22,896 bases of DNA from CAZBEA01 sp964519355 (GTDB lineage Bacteria > Patescibacteriota > Microgenomatia > Levybacterales > GWA1-39-11): the NCBI GenBank assembly GCA_964519355.1, contig CAZFJW010000012.1, positions 1-22,896 on the forward strand, in the 5' to 3' direction. Shown piece after piece: positions 15,687 through 22,896 of this stretch. The notes beneath the pieces are model-generated. The model saw only the letters and a list, made by a program, of their open reading frames with translations. It searched no databases and was not told the origin of the DNA. The position numbers and the translations under genes were made by a program. Position 1 is the stretch's first letter. Every line of letters begins with the position of its first letter.

Positions 15687-17244
15687 TCATCATATAGCAA
15701 AATTAGACAATTCTACAAAATTGTTTTTTCTAGTCTTGCTGGTTTCAATAATTTTAAGAGTAATTTTTATTTCATCAGTTCCATTGACATTCCATATTGA
15801 TGAAATATATATGTTGGAATCTGCCCAGAAAATTCTTAATGGGCAGGATCTTTTAAAGACTCATTTTAGCACTACAGTCATTAGTAATTTTATCACTGCA
15901 ATCTCTGTATATACTTTTGGATTTAACGCATTCTCTGTTCGTGCCCAATCAATTATTCTTGGTATTCTTGCAAACATTTTTTTATATCTATTTACAAAAA
16001 ATATTTTTGGAAAACGTACTGGATTGGTAGCATTCAGTATTGCAAGTTTTATGCATTTATCTATTGCGTATTCAAGAATTAATCTACCATGCATTTGGGG
16101 TCCATTTCTGCTTTCTGCGTCTTTATATTTTTTTTCAAAATTGGAATTTATGAAAAATAAGAAAAATCTGTATATGTTAGGAACTGCTACTGGACTATCA
16201 TTTTATACTTATACAGGTGCTAAAATTGTCGGCATGGTCTTTATCATTCTTATCCCAATACTTAGCGTTATCACCAACAAAAGAAAGTGGGTAAATTATT
16301 TGATATTTTTTGGAATACCGCTTGTTATACTTTTATTTCCATTACTCTTATATTCGCTCATTGGTGGAAATTACCTTGAACGAGAGAACCAAGTTTTTAT
16401 ATTTAAAATTCCTGGGTATATCCAGGATCGCTTAGGTGTTGACAACATTCTCCATGCAATACTCATTCAATTCCAAACAATTATTGAGGGGTTCTTTTTC
16501 AAACAGGATTACAGCAATCAGTATGGAAACTCGCCGCTTCTCGATCCTATTACGGGGTTTTTCTTACTATTTTCCATACCGTTTTTATTCTCTCATTTTT
16601 TGGCTAAAACTCTCCCTGTTAAAAAATCGTATACATTATTTCTATCTACAATATTTCTTTTAATTTTGATCTTCGTAGCAACAACTGAGTCTCCGCCCTT
16701 ATCTACTCGATTACTTATAACGTATCCAATTGCCGCAATCTTCTCTGCAATTGGTTTAATCGCATTTTTTGAAATACTTTTGTATCAAAAAAATGCATTA
16801 AAGAATATTTTCATCACCGGTACTATTTTTTTAATACTTCTGCTAAACATTCATAATTACTTCCTACATTACCCATCAACTCATGATTTTAACTACTGGT
16901 TTGAACCAAATTCAACTATCACCGCAAGCATCTTGAGTAGCAAAGATCGTAAGTATTATATATATTCAAACCCGCACTCATATGCCACTATGCCATATTT
17001 AAGAGTTTTAAATCAACCAAATAACAATGTTCTTGATATTAATGATCAAATTGACATCCCTCAACTATTATTAAAGAGTGAAAAAAGCACAATAATTATC
17101 CCGCCATCCCAACAGCAACCAATTTATCCAGAAACTTTACTTTCAGAACTAACAAAGAATAAATCGTTTAAGACAACCTCCGTGGATGTCAAAACCTGCA
17201 AAAAATGTGTTAAATCGAAGGTGTATATTTTTGAAAAAAATTAG
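15649..17244 (+). CDS. GT-C membrane glycosyltransferase, third in the run
   Basis: A polytopic protein of 531 aa from ATG 15649. Alternatives are ATG 15631 (537 aa), with a longer overlap, or TTG 15721 just after the preceding stop. The first helix (about 24-43) is followed by HIDE (49-52), a variant of the GT-C acidic motif. ESAQKILNGQDLLKTHF follows, as in ArnT/GT39-like proteins. Then come about ten hydrophobic helices to about residue 400 and a C-terminal domain with NPHSYATMPYLRVLNQ. It is less like paralogues 1 and 2 than they are like each other. It ends the first glycosyltransferase run; a 52-nt gap follows. Confidence 0.8.
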   Translation: MITQKFLSLKKFNHHIAKLDNSTKLFFLVLLVSIILRVIFISSVPLTFHIDEIYMLESAQKILNGQDLLKTHFSTTVISNFITAISVYTFGFNAFSVRAQSIILGILANIFLYLFTKNIFGKRTGLVAFSIASFMHLSIAYSRINLPCIWGPFLLSASLYFFSKLEFMKNKKNLYMLGTATGLSFYTYTGAKIVGMVFIILIPILSVITNKRKWVNYLIFFGIPLVILLFPLLLYSLIGGNYLERENQVFIFKIPGYIQDRLGVDNILHAILIQFQTIIEGFFFKQDYSNQYGNSPLLDPITGFFLLFSIPFLFSHFLAKTLPVKKSYTLFLSTIFLLILIFVATTESPPLSTRLLITYPIAAIFSAIGLIAFFEILLYQKNALKNIFITGTIFLILLLNIHNYFLHYPSTHDFNYWFEPNSTITASILSSKDRKYYIYSNPHSYATMPYLRVLNQPNNNVLDINDQIDIPQLLLKSEKSTIIIPPSQQQPIYPETLLSELTKNKSFKTTSVDVKTCKKCVKSKVYIFEKN

Positions 17245-17282
17245 CTACTCATTCTGCTATTTTTTTGTTATATAAACTTTGT

Positions 17283-17288
17283 TAGAAT
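17283..17288 (+). promoter_or_regulatory. Possible -10 box of the epimerase gene
   Basis: TAGAAT (17283-17288) ends 8 nt before the ATG at 17297. No ribosome binding site is visible and the -35 region is only T-rich. TATAAA at 17271-17276 is an alternative -10 that would give a leader of about 14 nt. The 52-nt intergenic gap is the only one in the block able to hold a promoter. Confidence 0.4.
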
Positions 17289-17296
17289 AGCAAGAT

Positions 17297-18334
17297 ATGC
17301 AGACTGTTCTCATAACTGGCGGCACTGGATTTCTGGGGGTTCATCTTTCCAGATCGTTCTTAAAAAAGGGCTACAAAGTGGTCTTGCTTGATACAGCTCC
17401 ACTTACTGCTAAGGATTTGTTCAAAAAAGTTACGGTTATAAATGCAGATTTGCGTGATAAAAAGACGGTCATCGAATCATTGAAAGGTATCGACTTTGTT
17501 GTACATGCCGCAGCAGCTCTCCCAATACACCACGAGCGAAAATACATATTTGATGTTAATGTGCATGGAACAAAAAATGTTCTAGAGGCTTCTTTAAAAA
17601 ATAAAGTAAAACGAGTTGTCTTTATATCAACTACTGCAATGTATGGAGTTCCGCGTGATCTTCCAGAAAGAGAAACAAGCCCTCTTCATCCAATCGGACA
17701 CTATGGGGAATCGAAAGCTGAGGCAGAAAAACTTTGCATGCAATATGTAAAAAAAGGGCTTTCTGTTAACATTATTCGTCCTAAAACATTTCTTGGACCT
17801 GAACGCCTTGGAGTATTTAGTCTCTGGTTTGAAGCAGTACACAATGACAAACCCGTATTTATTCTTGGTAAGGGAGACAATCTCTATCAACTCCTTGAGG
17901 TGCAGGATCTTTGTTCCTTAATCCATGCATGTCTTGTTACAAAGAAAAGCGGACAAATATATAATGCGGGTGCAAAAGACTTTGGGACGTGGAGACGTGA
18001 TCTTACAGCACTAACCAAACACGCAAAATCAAAATCAAAAATAGTTGGACTTCCAGTACTGCCTGCTCAACTTGCTCTTGCAATACTCGAAAAATTCAAC
18101 ATGACACCAATTGTTGCGTGGCATTATAAAACATTCCCAGTTAACTCTTACGTTTCAACGGAAAAAGCCGAAAAAGAGTTGGGATTCAAACCAACAAAAT
18201 CAAATACAGAGATACTTATTGAGTCATACGACTGGTATAAGGCTCATAGGAAAGAATTTATTAATAACGTAGGTACTACTCATAGGACCATTTGGAATTT
18301 TAAGCTCCTTGATGTCATTAACAAATTCGTATGA
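17297..18334 (+). CDS. NAD-dependent epimerase/dehydratase (extended SDR)
   Basis: A 345-aa extended short-chain dehydrogenase/reductase of the type that epimerises, dehydrates or reduces nucleotide sugars in the cytoplasm. The NAD-binding motif GGTGFLG is at 8-14, D51 follows the NADL region, and the catalytic set is STT (111-113) and YGESK with Tyr136 and Lys140. NIIRPKTFLGP after it fits substrate binding. A C-terminal region (about 230-345) ends WYKAHRKEF. The length matches UDP-glucose 4-epimerase or dTDP-sugar relatives, but 3-beta-HSD-like members share these motifs. It overlaps the HAD gene by 4 nt (ATGA). It probably supplies an activated sugar for the surrounding glycosyltransferases. 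Confidence 0.85.
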   Translation: MQTVLITGGTGFLGVHLSRSFLKKGYKVVLLDTAPLTAKDLFKKVTVINADLRDKKTVIESLKGIDFVVHAAAALPIHHERKYIFDVNVHGTKNVLEASLKNKVKRVVFISTTAMYGVPRDLPERETSPLHPIGHYGESKAEAEKLCMQYVKKGLSVNIIRPKTFLGPERLGVFSLWFEAVHNDKPVFILGKGDNLYQLLEVQDLCSLIHACLVTKKSGQIYNAGAKDFGTWRRDLTALTKHAKSKSKIVGLPVLPAQLALAILEKFNMTPIVAWHYKTFPVNSYVSTEKAEKELGFKPTKSNTEILIESYDWYKAHRKEFINNVGTTHRTIWNFKLLDVINKFV

Positions 18335-18897
18335 AAATTGGTTTTGATTTTGATAAAGTTTTTGTAGACTATCCCCCATTTGTACCAGATTTTATAATTG
18401 ACTATCTTTATAAAAACCATAAGAAGTCAAAGGAAAAATATCGATACCCAAACACAATTGAACAACAGTTGCGAATAGCGTCTCATCACCCAATACTCAG
18501 GCGCCCTATCAAAAAAAACGTTGAGGTTTTAAAAATAATTTCAAAGAATAAAAATAATCAAATATTTCTTGTGTCGAGCAGATTTTCTTTTTTGAGCAAA
18601 AGAACAGAACAGTGGTTAATGCAATATGGAATTAAAAAATATTTTAAGGAACTATATTTCAATTATGAGAATCGTCAACCTCATGAATTTAAATATAATA
18701 GAATCAAAAGTTTGGGCCTAGACTACTATATTGATGACGATCTCGACTTACTAAGCTATCTTTCTCGTAAAAAAATTGACACGAAGCTTTTCTGGCTAGA
18801 TGGCACATTGTTCGTAAACAAGAAAAGAATTCCTAAAAATATAACAATGATGCATAATTTATCTGAAATATTAATTCATATTAAAAATGATAAATGA
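18331..18897 (+). CDS. HAD-superfamily hydrolase-like protein
   Basis: A 188-aa cytoplasmic protein with haloacid dehalogenase motifs. Motif I is FDFDKV, with nucleophile and acid Asp6 and Asp8. Motif II is the Ser in LVSSRF (82-83). A lysine in the EFKYNRIKSLG region (121 or 126) could be motif III, and IDDDLD (134-139) is motif IV. It has a small cap of about 60 residues after motif I. Its enzyme relatives include nucleotidases and sugar phosphatases; the exact substrate cannot be told. The start overlaps the epimerase stop by 4 nt and the end overlaps the next gene by 11 nt, so a role in sugar-phosphate handling for glycan assembly is a reasonable inference. Confidence 0.68.
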   Translation: MKIGFDFDKVFVDYPPFVPDFIIDYLYKNHKKSKEKYRYPNTIEQQLRIASHHPILRRPIKKNVEVLKIISKNKNNQIFLVSSRFSFLSKRTEQWLMQYGIKKYFKELYFNYENRQPHEFKYNRIKSLGLDYYIDDDLDLLSYLSRKKIDTKLFWLDGTLFVNKKRIPKNITMMHNLSEILIHIKNDK

Positions 18898-21028
18898 TGT
18901 GTTACTTGCTCTACAGTGGTGGGCAGTGTTATGTGGAATAGGAATTATTTTTCTACCCATTACCTCGACTTTTTTTAACAAATTTAGCGATTTAGGTTAT
19001 ATTTTTTCTAAAACTGTTGGCATAATCGTAGTCTCATACACCATATATATATTGTCTTTTCTTCGCCTTGTTCCATTTTCAACAACAAGTATTTTTCTAC
19101 TACTCTGGCTTTACTTTCTTTTAAATGTACTCATTCTAAAAAGAAGAGGTATAAAAAATTTGCTTTTTCAAAAGAAAAAGATATTTATAATCCAAGAATT
19201 AATTTTTTTGCTTGCAATTCTTATCTGGTCTTATGTTCGCGCATTTCAACCTGATATTAACGGGTTAGAGAAATTTATGGATTTTGGATTTGTGAATTCG
19301 ATCCTGAGAAGCTCTTACTCACCACCTGTGGATATGTGGTTCCCGCCTGAACCGATTAACTACTATTATTTCGGGCACTTTTTTACAGCTGTTCTTACAA
19401 AAATTTCTTTTCTTCCGTCCCATATTACGTACAACTTAATGATTGCAACGCTCTTCGCATTTTGCTTTCTGGAATCTTTTGTCATTGGATTCCATATCTT
19501 TCAATCCAAATCAAAATTTAGAAAAATTCTTGCAGGAACAATAGGATCACTTCTTGTAACACTTGGGGGGAACCTTCACACTTTGTACGCATTTTTTAAA
19601 CCGTATGAAAACGAGCACCCCAAACCTCTTTGGGATCTAGCATTCTCTCCATTTACCCTTACTCAAAACTCATACTGGTATCCAAATGCAACAAGATTCA
19701 TACCCAACACGATACATGAATTTCCACTCTATTCTTTTGTTGTCTCAGATCTCCATGGTCATGTTCTTGGAATTCCAATTGTTTTAATGATAATAGGCCT
19801 ATTGCTCCATGAGTTCTTAAATGGAGAAATTCAAAAGAAGACACTATTACTTATTGCGTGGCTTCTTGCTATTTGTTACATGACAAATGCCTGGGATCTT
19901 TTAATTTATGGCCTACTTACAACACTTGTAATTATTGTTATAGAGATTCGCAATATTCACCTAACTCTACAAAAAAATGCCAGTATTTTTTCTTTTAAAA
20001 AATACACTTTAAAAGGGTCATCGGTCTTTCTAAGAAATTTACTGGTAAAAATAGGCGTTTTGGGAATAATAATATACGTATCATCTTACACTTTTAATAG
20101 TGCATTTTCCCCATTTGCATCTCAAATTGGAATCCTTTGCGCACCAGATTCGCTCATAAAGATTGGATCATATGGACCCCTGCTTTTTGAAAAAGATCAC
20201 TGTCAACATTCTGTATGGTGGCAACTCCTTATTTTATATGGATTTTTCTATTTTTTTGTTTTGTCCTTTTTTGTATTCATAATAAGCAGAAAAAAATACA
20301 TACCCTCTCGATCTGACGTGTTTGTCACAATACTTATTTTAATATCAACAATTCTAATTGCACTTCCAGAATTTGTATATGCAAAAGACATATATCCTGC
20401 ACATTACAGGGCAAATACCATGTTTAAATTAACATACCAAGCCTTCATGATTCTCTCTATCTGCTCTGGTTACATTATTGTTCATATAAGCAAACAGACA
20501 AAAAATAAATTTTTCTCAGGAATTGCAGTTCTTTTAGTTTCTGCTGTTCTTGTCTATCCCTTTTTTGCAATTCCTTCATATTACAACAATTTTTCAAAAT
20601 ACAAAGGCCTAGATGGGATAGCCTACCTTAACAATTCACGACCATCTGACTATTCTGCAATCGAGTGGATAAATAAAGAAATAAAGGGTCAGCCTGTCAT
20701 TCTTGAGGCTCAAGGAGATTCCTACACAGATTATGAACGGATTTCCTCTAATACTGGAATTCCAACTGTACTTGGGTGGACAGTCCATGAATGGCTCTGG
20801 CGAGGGAGTTATGACATTGTATCACCTCGTATCGAAGATGTTAAAAAAATCTACGAATCAGACAATCTCACCATAACAAAAACACTATTAAAAAAATATA
20901 ACGTATCATATGTTTATATAGGAAATCTTGAATATGAAAAATACCCGACTCTAGACATTAACAAATTTGAGAAGCTTGGTGTAACAGTCTTTGAAGAAGG
21001 AACTACAAAACTTATAAAGTTGTATTAG
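18887..21028 (+). CDS. DUF2298 (Chlor_Arch_YYY) GT-C-like membrane protein
   Basis: A 713-aa polytopic membrane protein with about 13 hydrophobic helices. It carries the hallmark of the DUF2298 family: EKFMDFGFVNSIL (128-140), then PPEPINYYYFGH (153-164), the triple-Tyr motif that gives the family its name. The EK-x-x-D element resembles the acidic first-loop motif of GT-C glycosyltransferases. A soluble C-terminal part (from about 585) contains SAIEWINKEIKGQPVILEAQGD and VLGWTVHEWLWRG, as in family members. The function has not been established to my knowledge; a membrane glycosyltransferase is the usual guess. The ATG overlaps the HAD gene by 11 nt (ATGATAAATGA). The gene ends 4 nt from the convergent LCP gene. 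Confidence 0.85.
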   Translation: MINDVLLALQWWAVLCGIGIIFLPITSTFFNKFSDLGYIFSKTVGIIVVSYTIYILSFLRLVPFSTTSIFLLLWLYFLLNVLILKRRGIKNLLFQKKKIFIIQELIFLLAILIWSYVRAFQPDINGLEKFMDFGFVNSILRSSYSPPVDMWFPPEPINYYYFGHFFTAVLTKISFLPSHITYNLMIATLFAFCFLESFVIGFHIFQSKSKFRKILAGTIGSLLVTLGGNLHTLYAFFKPYENEHPKPLWDLAFSPFTLTQNSYWYPNATRFIPNTIHEFPLYSFVVSDLHGHVLGIPIVLMIIGLLLHEFLNGEIQKKTLLLIAWLLAICYMTNAWDLLIYGLLTTLVIIVIEIRNIHLTLQKNASIFSFKKYTLKGSSVFLRNLLVKIGVLGIIIYVSSYTFNSAFSPFASQIGILCAPDSLIKIGSYGPLLFEKDHCQHSVWWQLLILYGFFYFFVLSFFVFIISRKKYIPSRSDVFVTILILISTILIALPEFVYAKDIYPAHYRANTMFKLTYQAFMILSICSGYIIVHISKQTKNKFFSGIAVLLVSAVLVYPFFAIPSYYNNFSKYKGLDGIAYLNNSRPSDYSAIEWINKEIKGQPVILEAQGDSYTDYERISSNTGIPTVLGWTVHEWLWRGSYDIVSPRIEDVKKIYESDNLTITKTLLKKYNVSYVYIGNLEYEKYPTLDINKFEKLGVTVFEEGTTKLIKLY

Positions 21029-21044
21029 AACACTAATTTTTTTT
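21024..21044 (+). terminator. Weak hairpin plus T-run between convergent genes
   Basis: ATTAG (21024-21028) and CTAAT (21033-21037) form a 5-bp stem around the loop AACA, followed by a run of T to 21044. Each arm contains the TAG stop of one of the two convergent genes. Only the plus strand has the T-run, so it would serve the DUF2298 transcript. The stem is short and AT-rich. Confidence 0.4.
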
Positions 21045-22166
21045 CTCTGTCTTTATGGTTGGAGTTAGAATGCTATTCTCACCCACATCACAAGTCGCAC
21101 CACTTTCAATACAGGAGATATATTCTTTTATTTCCGAATATTCTCCATTTCCCTTTCTCGGTACAAGAACCCACTGATATCTATATTCTTTATCTATGGG
21201 TGGATTTTTAAGCAGACCAAATGTGCCCTTCATTTCATCCCCATAATCAAGCACATGAGTAGCAATTTGTGCTTCTTTCATTTTTTGTGCTAATTTTATA
21301 AAATCATCCAATTCCCCTTCAGAAATATCTGTACGTATATGATCAGAAATTATTCCATAAATATTAAGAACCTTCGCTGGATTTGCCAACACACCAAGGG
21401 AGAAACCTTTCTCTTTTATTGCCGAAAGAATTTGTTGCTGTCTTTTACTTCTGGCAAAATCTGTGCCCTCATGACCAGTTGCGTGTCTTGAGCGTACGAA
21501 CTCCAAAGCTGTATTGCCATCCATTCTAACTTTACCTTTCTCAAATGAGATGCTTTTATACCTACACGGAAATGCATCAAGCTGTGATGAAGCAGTCGAT
21601 AAAAGCTCAAGCTCTTCTTCAGACCTTCCGCATGTATCTTGCTCTTTTCCACCGACAGGATACTCTTTATCAACAAAAGCATTCTCTACATCAACCTCAA
21701 TACCTCCCAATTCGTCTACAACTTTTACAAATCCATCAAATTCTATAAGAAACGCATAGTGGATGTCTTTCCCAGAAATTGTTGAAAGAGATTTGGTTAT
21801 TTCAGATAATGCAGTATTTTTATCTTCTATTTTTGCATGAGCGTATACTGTGTTAATTTTTTCATCTTTTTCTTTTATCCAAAAATCTCTTGGAATTGAA
21901 AAAATAGATACACGATTATTTTTCGTATCCAGTGAAGCGATCATAATTGTATCCGTTAAGTCGGGTCCTTCATGCTCTCCCCCTCCGCTTCCTAACAAAG
22001 CAATTCTCACTATTCCATTCTCATTTTTAACTCCAATCGACTTATCAAACATAACTCCTGCAAGAACTGTTGCACCTTGCCGAATAGGTTTGATAATAAA
22101 AACCAAAGCAAAAAATAGACACACTATTCCAATTATGATAACTATGATTTTTTTATTTTTCAGCAT
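21033..22166 (-). CDS. LytR-CpsA-Psr (LCP) family glycopolymer transferase
   Basis: A 377-aa membrane-anchored enzyme with the catalytic domain outside the cell. LCP proteins move lipid-linked glycopolymers onto peptidoglycan or surface proteins. An N-terminal helix spans about 7-26. The LCP domain (about 53-260) shows LLGSGGGEHEGPDLTDTIM (58-74) with Asp69 and Asp72, SIPRD (90-94), LEFVRSR (221-227) and GTDFARSKRQQQIL (234-247), covering the conserved Arg and Asp residues for pyrophosphate and metal binding. Cys179 and Cys201 may form a disulfide. A C-terminal extension of about 100 residues has no motif I recognise. The start overlaps the end of tpiA by 7 nt (ATGCTGA), so the two are probably co-translated. 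Its role fits the facing glycan block. Confidence 0.92.
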   Translation of the reverse strand: MLKNKKIIVIIIGIVCLFFALVFIIKPIRQGATVLAGVMFDKSIGVKNENGIVRIALLGSGGGEHEGPDLTDTIMIASLDTKNNRVSIFSIPRDFWIKEKDEKINTVYAHAKIEDKNTALSEITKSLSTISGKDIHYAFLIEFDGFVKVVDELGGIEVDVENAFVDKEYPVGGKEQDTCGRSEEELELLSTASSQLDAFPCRYKSISFEKGKVRMDGNTALEFVRSRHATGHEGTDFARSKRQQQILSAIKEKGFSLGVLANPAKVLNIYGIISDHIRTDISEGELDDFIKLAQKMKEAQIATHVLDYGDEMKGTFGLLKNPPIDKEYRYQWVLVPRKGNGEYSEIKEYISCIESGATCDVGENSILTPTIKTEKKN

Positions 22167-22834
22167 GCTGTGGACAATGATAAAAATGTCGGAGCTTCGA
22201 GGCTTGCGCTTCCCACAAGAAAACCTGAGCAGTTTTCAATTTTATCATACATTTTAATTGTTTCATGATTTACACTCCCTCCATATAAGAGGATTTTCCC
22301 AGGTCTTTTTTGATTAATAATAGCCAGAACCCGTTCTACATCACGAGGATCATCTGGAACTCCAGTCCCAAAAGTTGAAATTGCGCTTGGCGGTTCATAG
22401 GCAATTATATCTGCAAAATCAGAAATAATACTATTTTCGTCCTGCACACATTGAATTATTGAAAGGCCTGACTTGTGGGCCTGTTCTGCTTTTTTCAATA
22501 TTTGCTCATCACTTTCTTTGGCATATCGTTTTCTTTCAGAATGTCCAATAATAACATGTGTCGCAAGCTCCTTTATTTGCTCTCCAAAAACTTCCCCCGT
22601 GTATGCACCCTCACCAAACTCTGAAATATTCTGCGCTCCAACCTGAACTGGAATCTCCAATTCCACAATCTTTTTACTTACAAAATCAAGAAGGGTAAAT
22701 CCTGGACATATAACAAACACATTCTCTTCCAAATTAACTGTGGAGATATTCTCTTTTAATGAGCTAAGATATGAATCCACATCGGGAAGAAGCATATGAG
22801 ATTTCCAATTGGCAATAAAGTAACGTCTTAGCAT
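22160..22834 (-). CDS. tpiA: Triosephosphate isomerase, short archaeal-like form
   Basis: Cytoplasmic glycolytic enzyme interconverting dihydroxyacetone phosphate and glyceraldehyde 3-phosphate. The catalytic residues are present: Asn9 and Lys11 (ANWKS), His98 (IGHSERK) and Glu147 (AYEPP). The phosphate-binding LLYGGSVN (182-189) and a C-terminal VGSASLE are also there. The 224-aa length is shorter than the usual bacterial 250. Only about 15 residues separate the CV segment (129-130) from AYEP, where typical bacterial enzymes have about 40. The flexible loop reads EPPSAISTFGTGVP rather than EPVWAIGTG. These traits resemble archaeal TIM, which has EPPELIGTGIP and about 225 aa. ATG 22834 is supported by ANWK placement. 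A TATAAT box lies about 20 nt upstream. Confidence 0.93.
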   Translation of the reverse strand: MLRRYFIANWKSHMLLPDVDSYLSSLKENISTVNLEENVFVICPGFTLLDFVSKKIVELEIPVQVGAQNISEFGEGAYTGEVFGEQIKELATHVIIGHSERKRYAKESDEQILKKAEQAHKSGLSIIQCVQDENSIISDFADIIAYEPPSAISTFGTGVPDDPRDVERVLAIINQKRPGKILLYGGSVNHETIKMYDKIENCSGFLVGSASLEAPTFLSLSTAC

Positions 22835-22854
22835 AAGGATAGGCTTTGAATTGT

Positions 22855-22884
22855 ATTATAATGGATAATAATTCGCTACAACAA
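22855..22884 (-). promoter_or_regulatory. tpiA promoter
   Basis: On the minus strand TTGTTG (22884-22879) and a perfect TATAAT (22860-22855) are 18 nt apart. Transcription would start near 22848, leaving a leader of about 14 nt without a visible ribosome binding site. It probably drives tpiA and the overlapping LCP gene. Confidence 0.55.
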
Positions 22885-22896
22885 TAAGAACTTTAT

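Noticed and set aside
15631..15690. Frameshift splitting one long glycosyltransferase into two genes
   Set aside because: Each protein has its own first helix and acidic loop motif, a full set of membrane helices and a soluble tail, so they are two complete genes with overlap.
22160..22834. tpiA as a truncated pseudogene because it is only 224 aa
   Set aside because: All catalytic residues and the phosphate-binding region are present, and the length matches archaeal-type TIM.
1..22896. Possible recoding of TGA as Gly (as in Gracilibacteria and SR1)
   Set aside because: Several genes end at TGA at their expected family length, and no frame needs in-frame TGA to stay open.

Overview
The window is AT-rich, very densely coded bacterial DNA with short intergenic gaps, many overlapping stops and starts, and no tRNA, rRNA, transposon or CRISPR array that I can see. 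TGA ends several genes (the PurM-like, epimerase, HAD and tpiA genes) and is never needed as a sense codon, so the standard bacterial code applies. The mix of genes points to a Candidate Phyla Radiation (Patescibacteria) genome, most likely Microgenomates. The clues are single-membrane-type surface proteins with Pro/Thr stalks and C-terminal membrane anchors, a run of GT-C glycosyltransferases with a DUF2298 protein, PilN/PilO-like genes, a short archaeal-like triosephosphate isomerase, and weak or absent Shine-Dalgarno sites. This placement is inference; no marker in the window settles it.

Layout. Positions 1-1644 (minus) hold groES-groEL, with groEL cut by the window edge. Their promoter carries a CIRCE-type operator. 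Divergent from them is a cohesin/PKD surface protein (1787-2980). A minus-strand group follows in the order murJ, a PurM-like gene, lepA (7613 down to 2989). On the plus strand from 7654 come rpsT with a lysine-rich tail, then a pilN-like/pilO-like pair, a small Pro/Thr-rich membrane protein and a large stalked surface protein (8026-11031).

Positions 11041-21028 form a surface-glycan block: an FAD-dependent oxidoreductase, three overlapping GT-C glycosyltransferases, a sugar-nucleotide epimerase, a HAD-type hydrolase and a DUF2298 GT-C-like protein. Facing them on the minus strand are tpiA and a LytR-CpsA-Psr (LCP) glycopolymer transferase gene that overlap by 7 nt.

How they fit together. 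The epimerase and FAD enzyme could make or modify activated sugars. The GT-C proteins could move sugars from lipid carriers onto polymers or proteins, MurJ flips cell-wall lipid II, and the LCP enzyme attaches glycopolymers to the wall. The Pro/Ser/Thr-rich stalks nearby are plausible glycosylation targets. The strongest unexpected signals are the compact four-member GT-C block, -10 boxes sitting only 6-9 nt before start codons (probable leaderless mRNAs), the half-degenerate CIRCE, the symmetric murJ/rpsT promoter and the archaeal-like TIM. I found no convincing defence system or mobile element.
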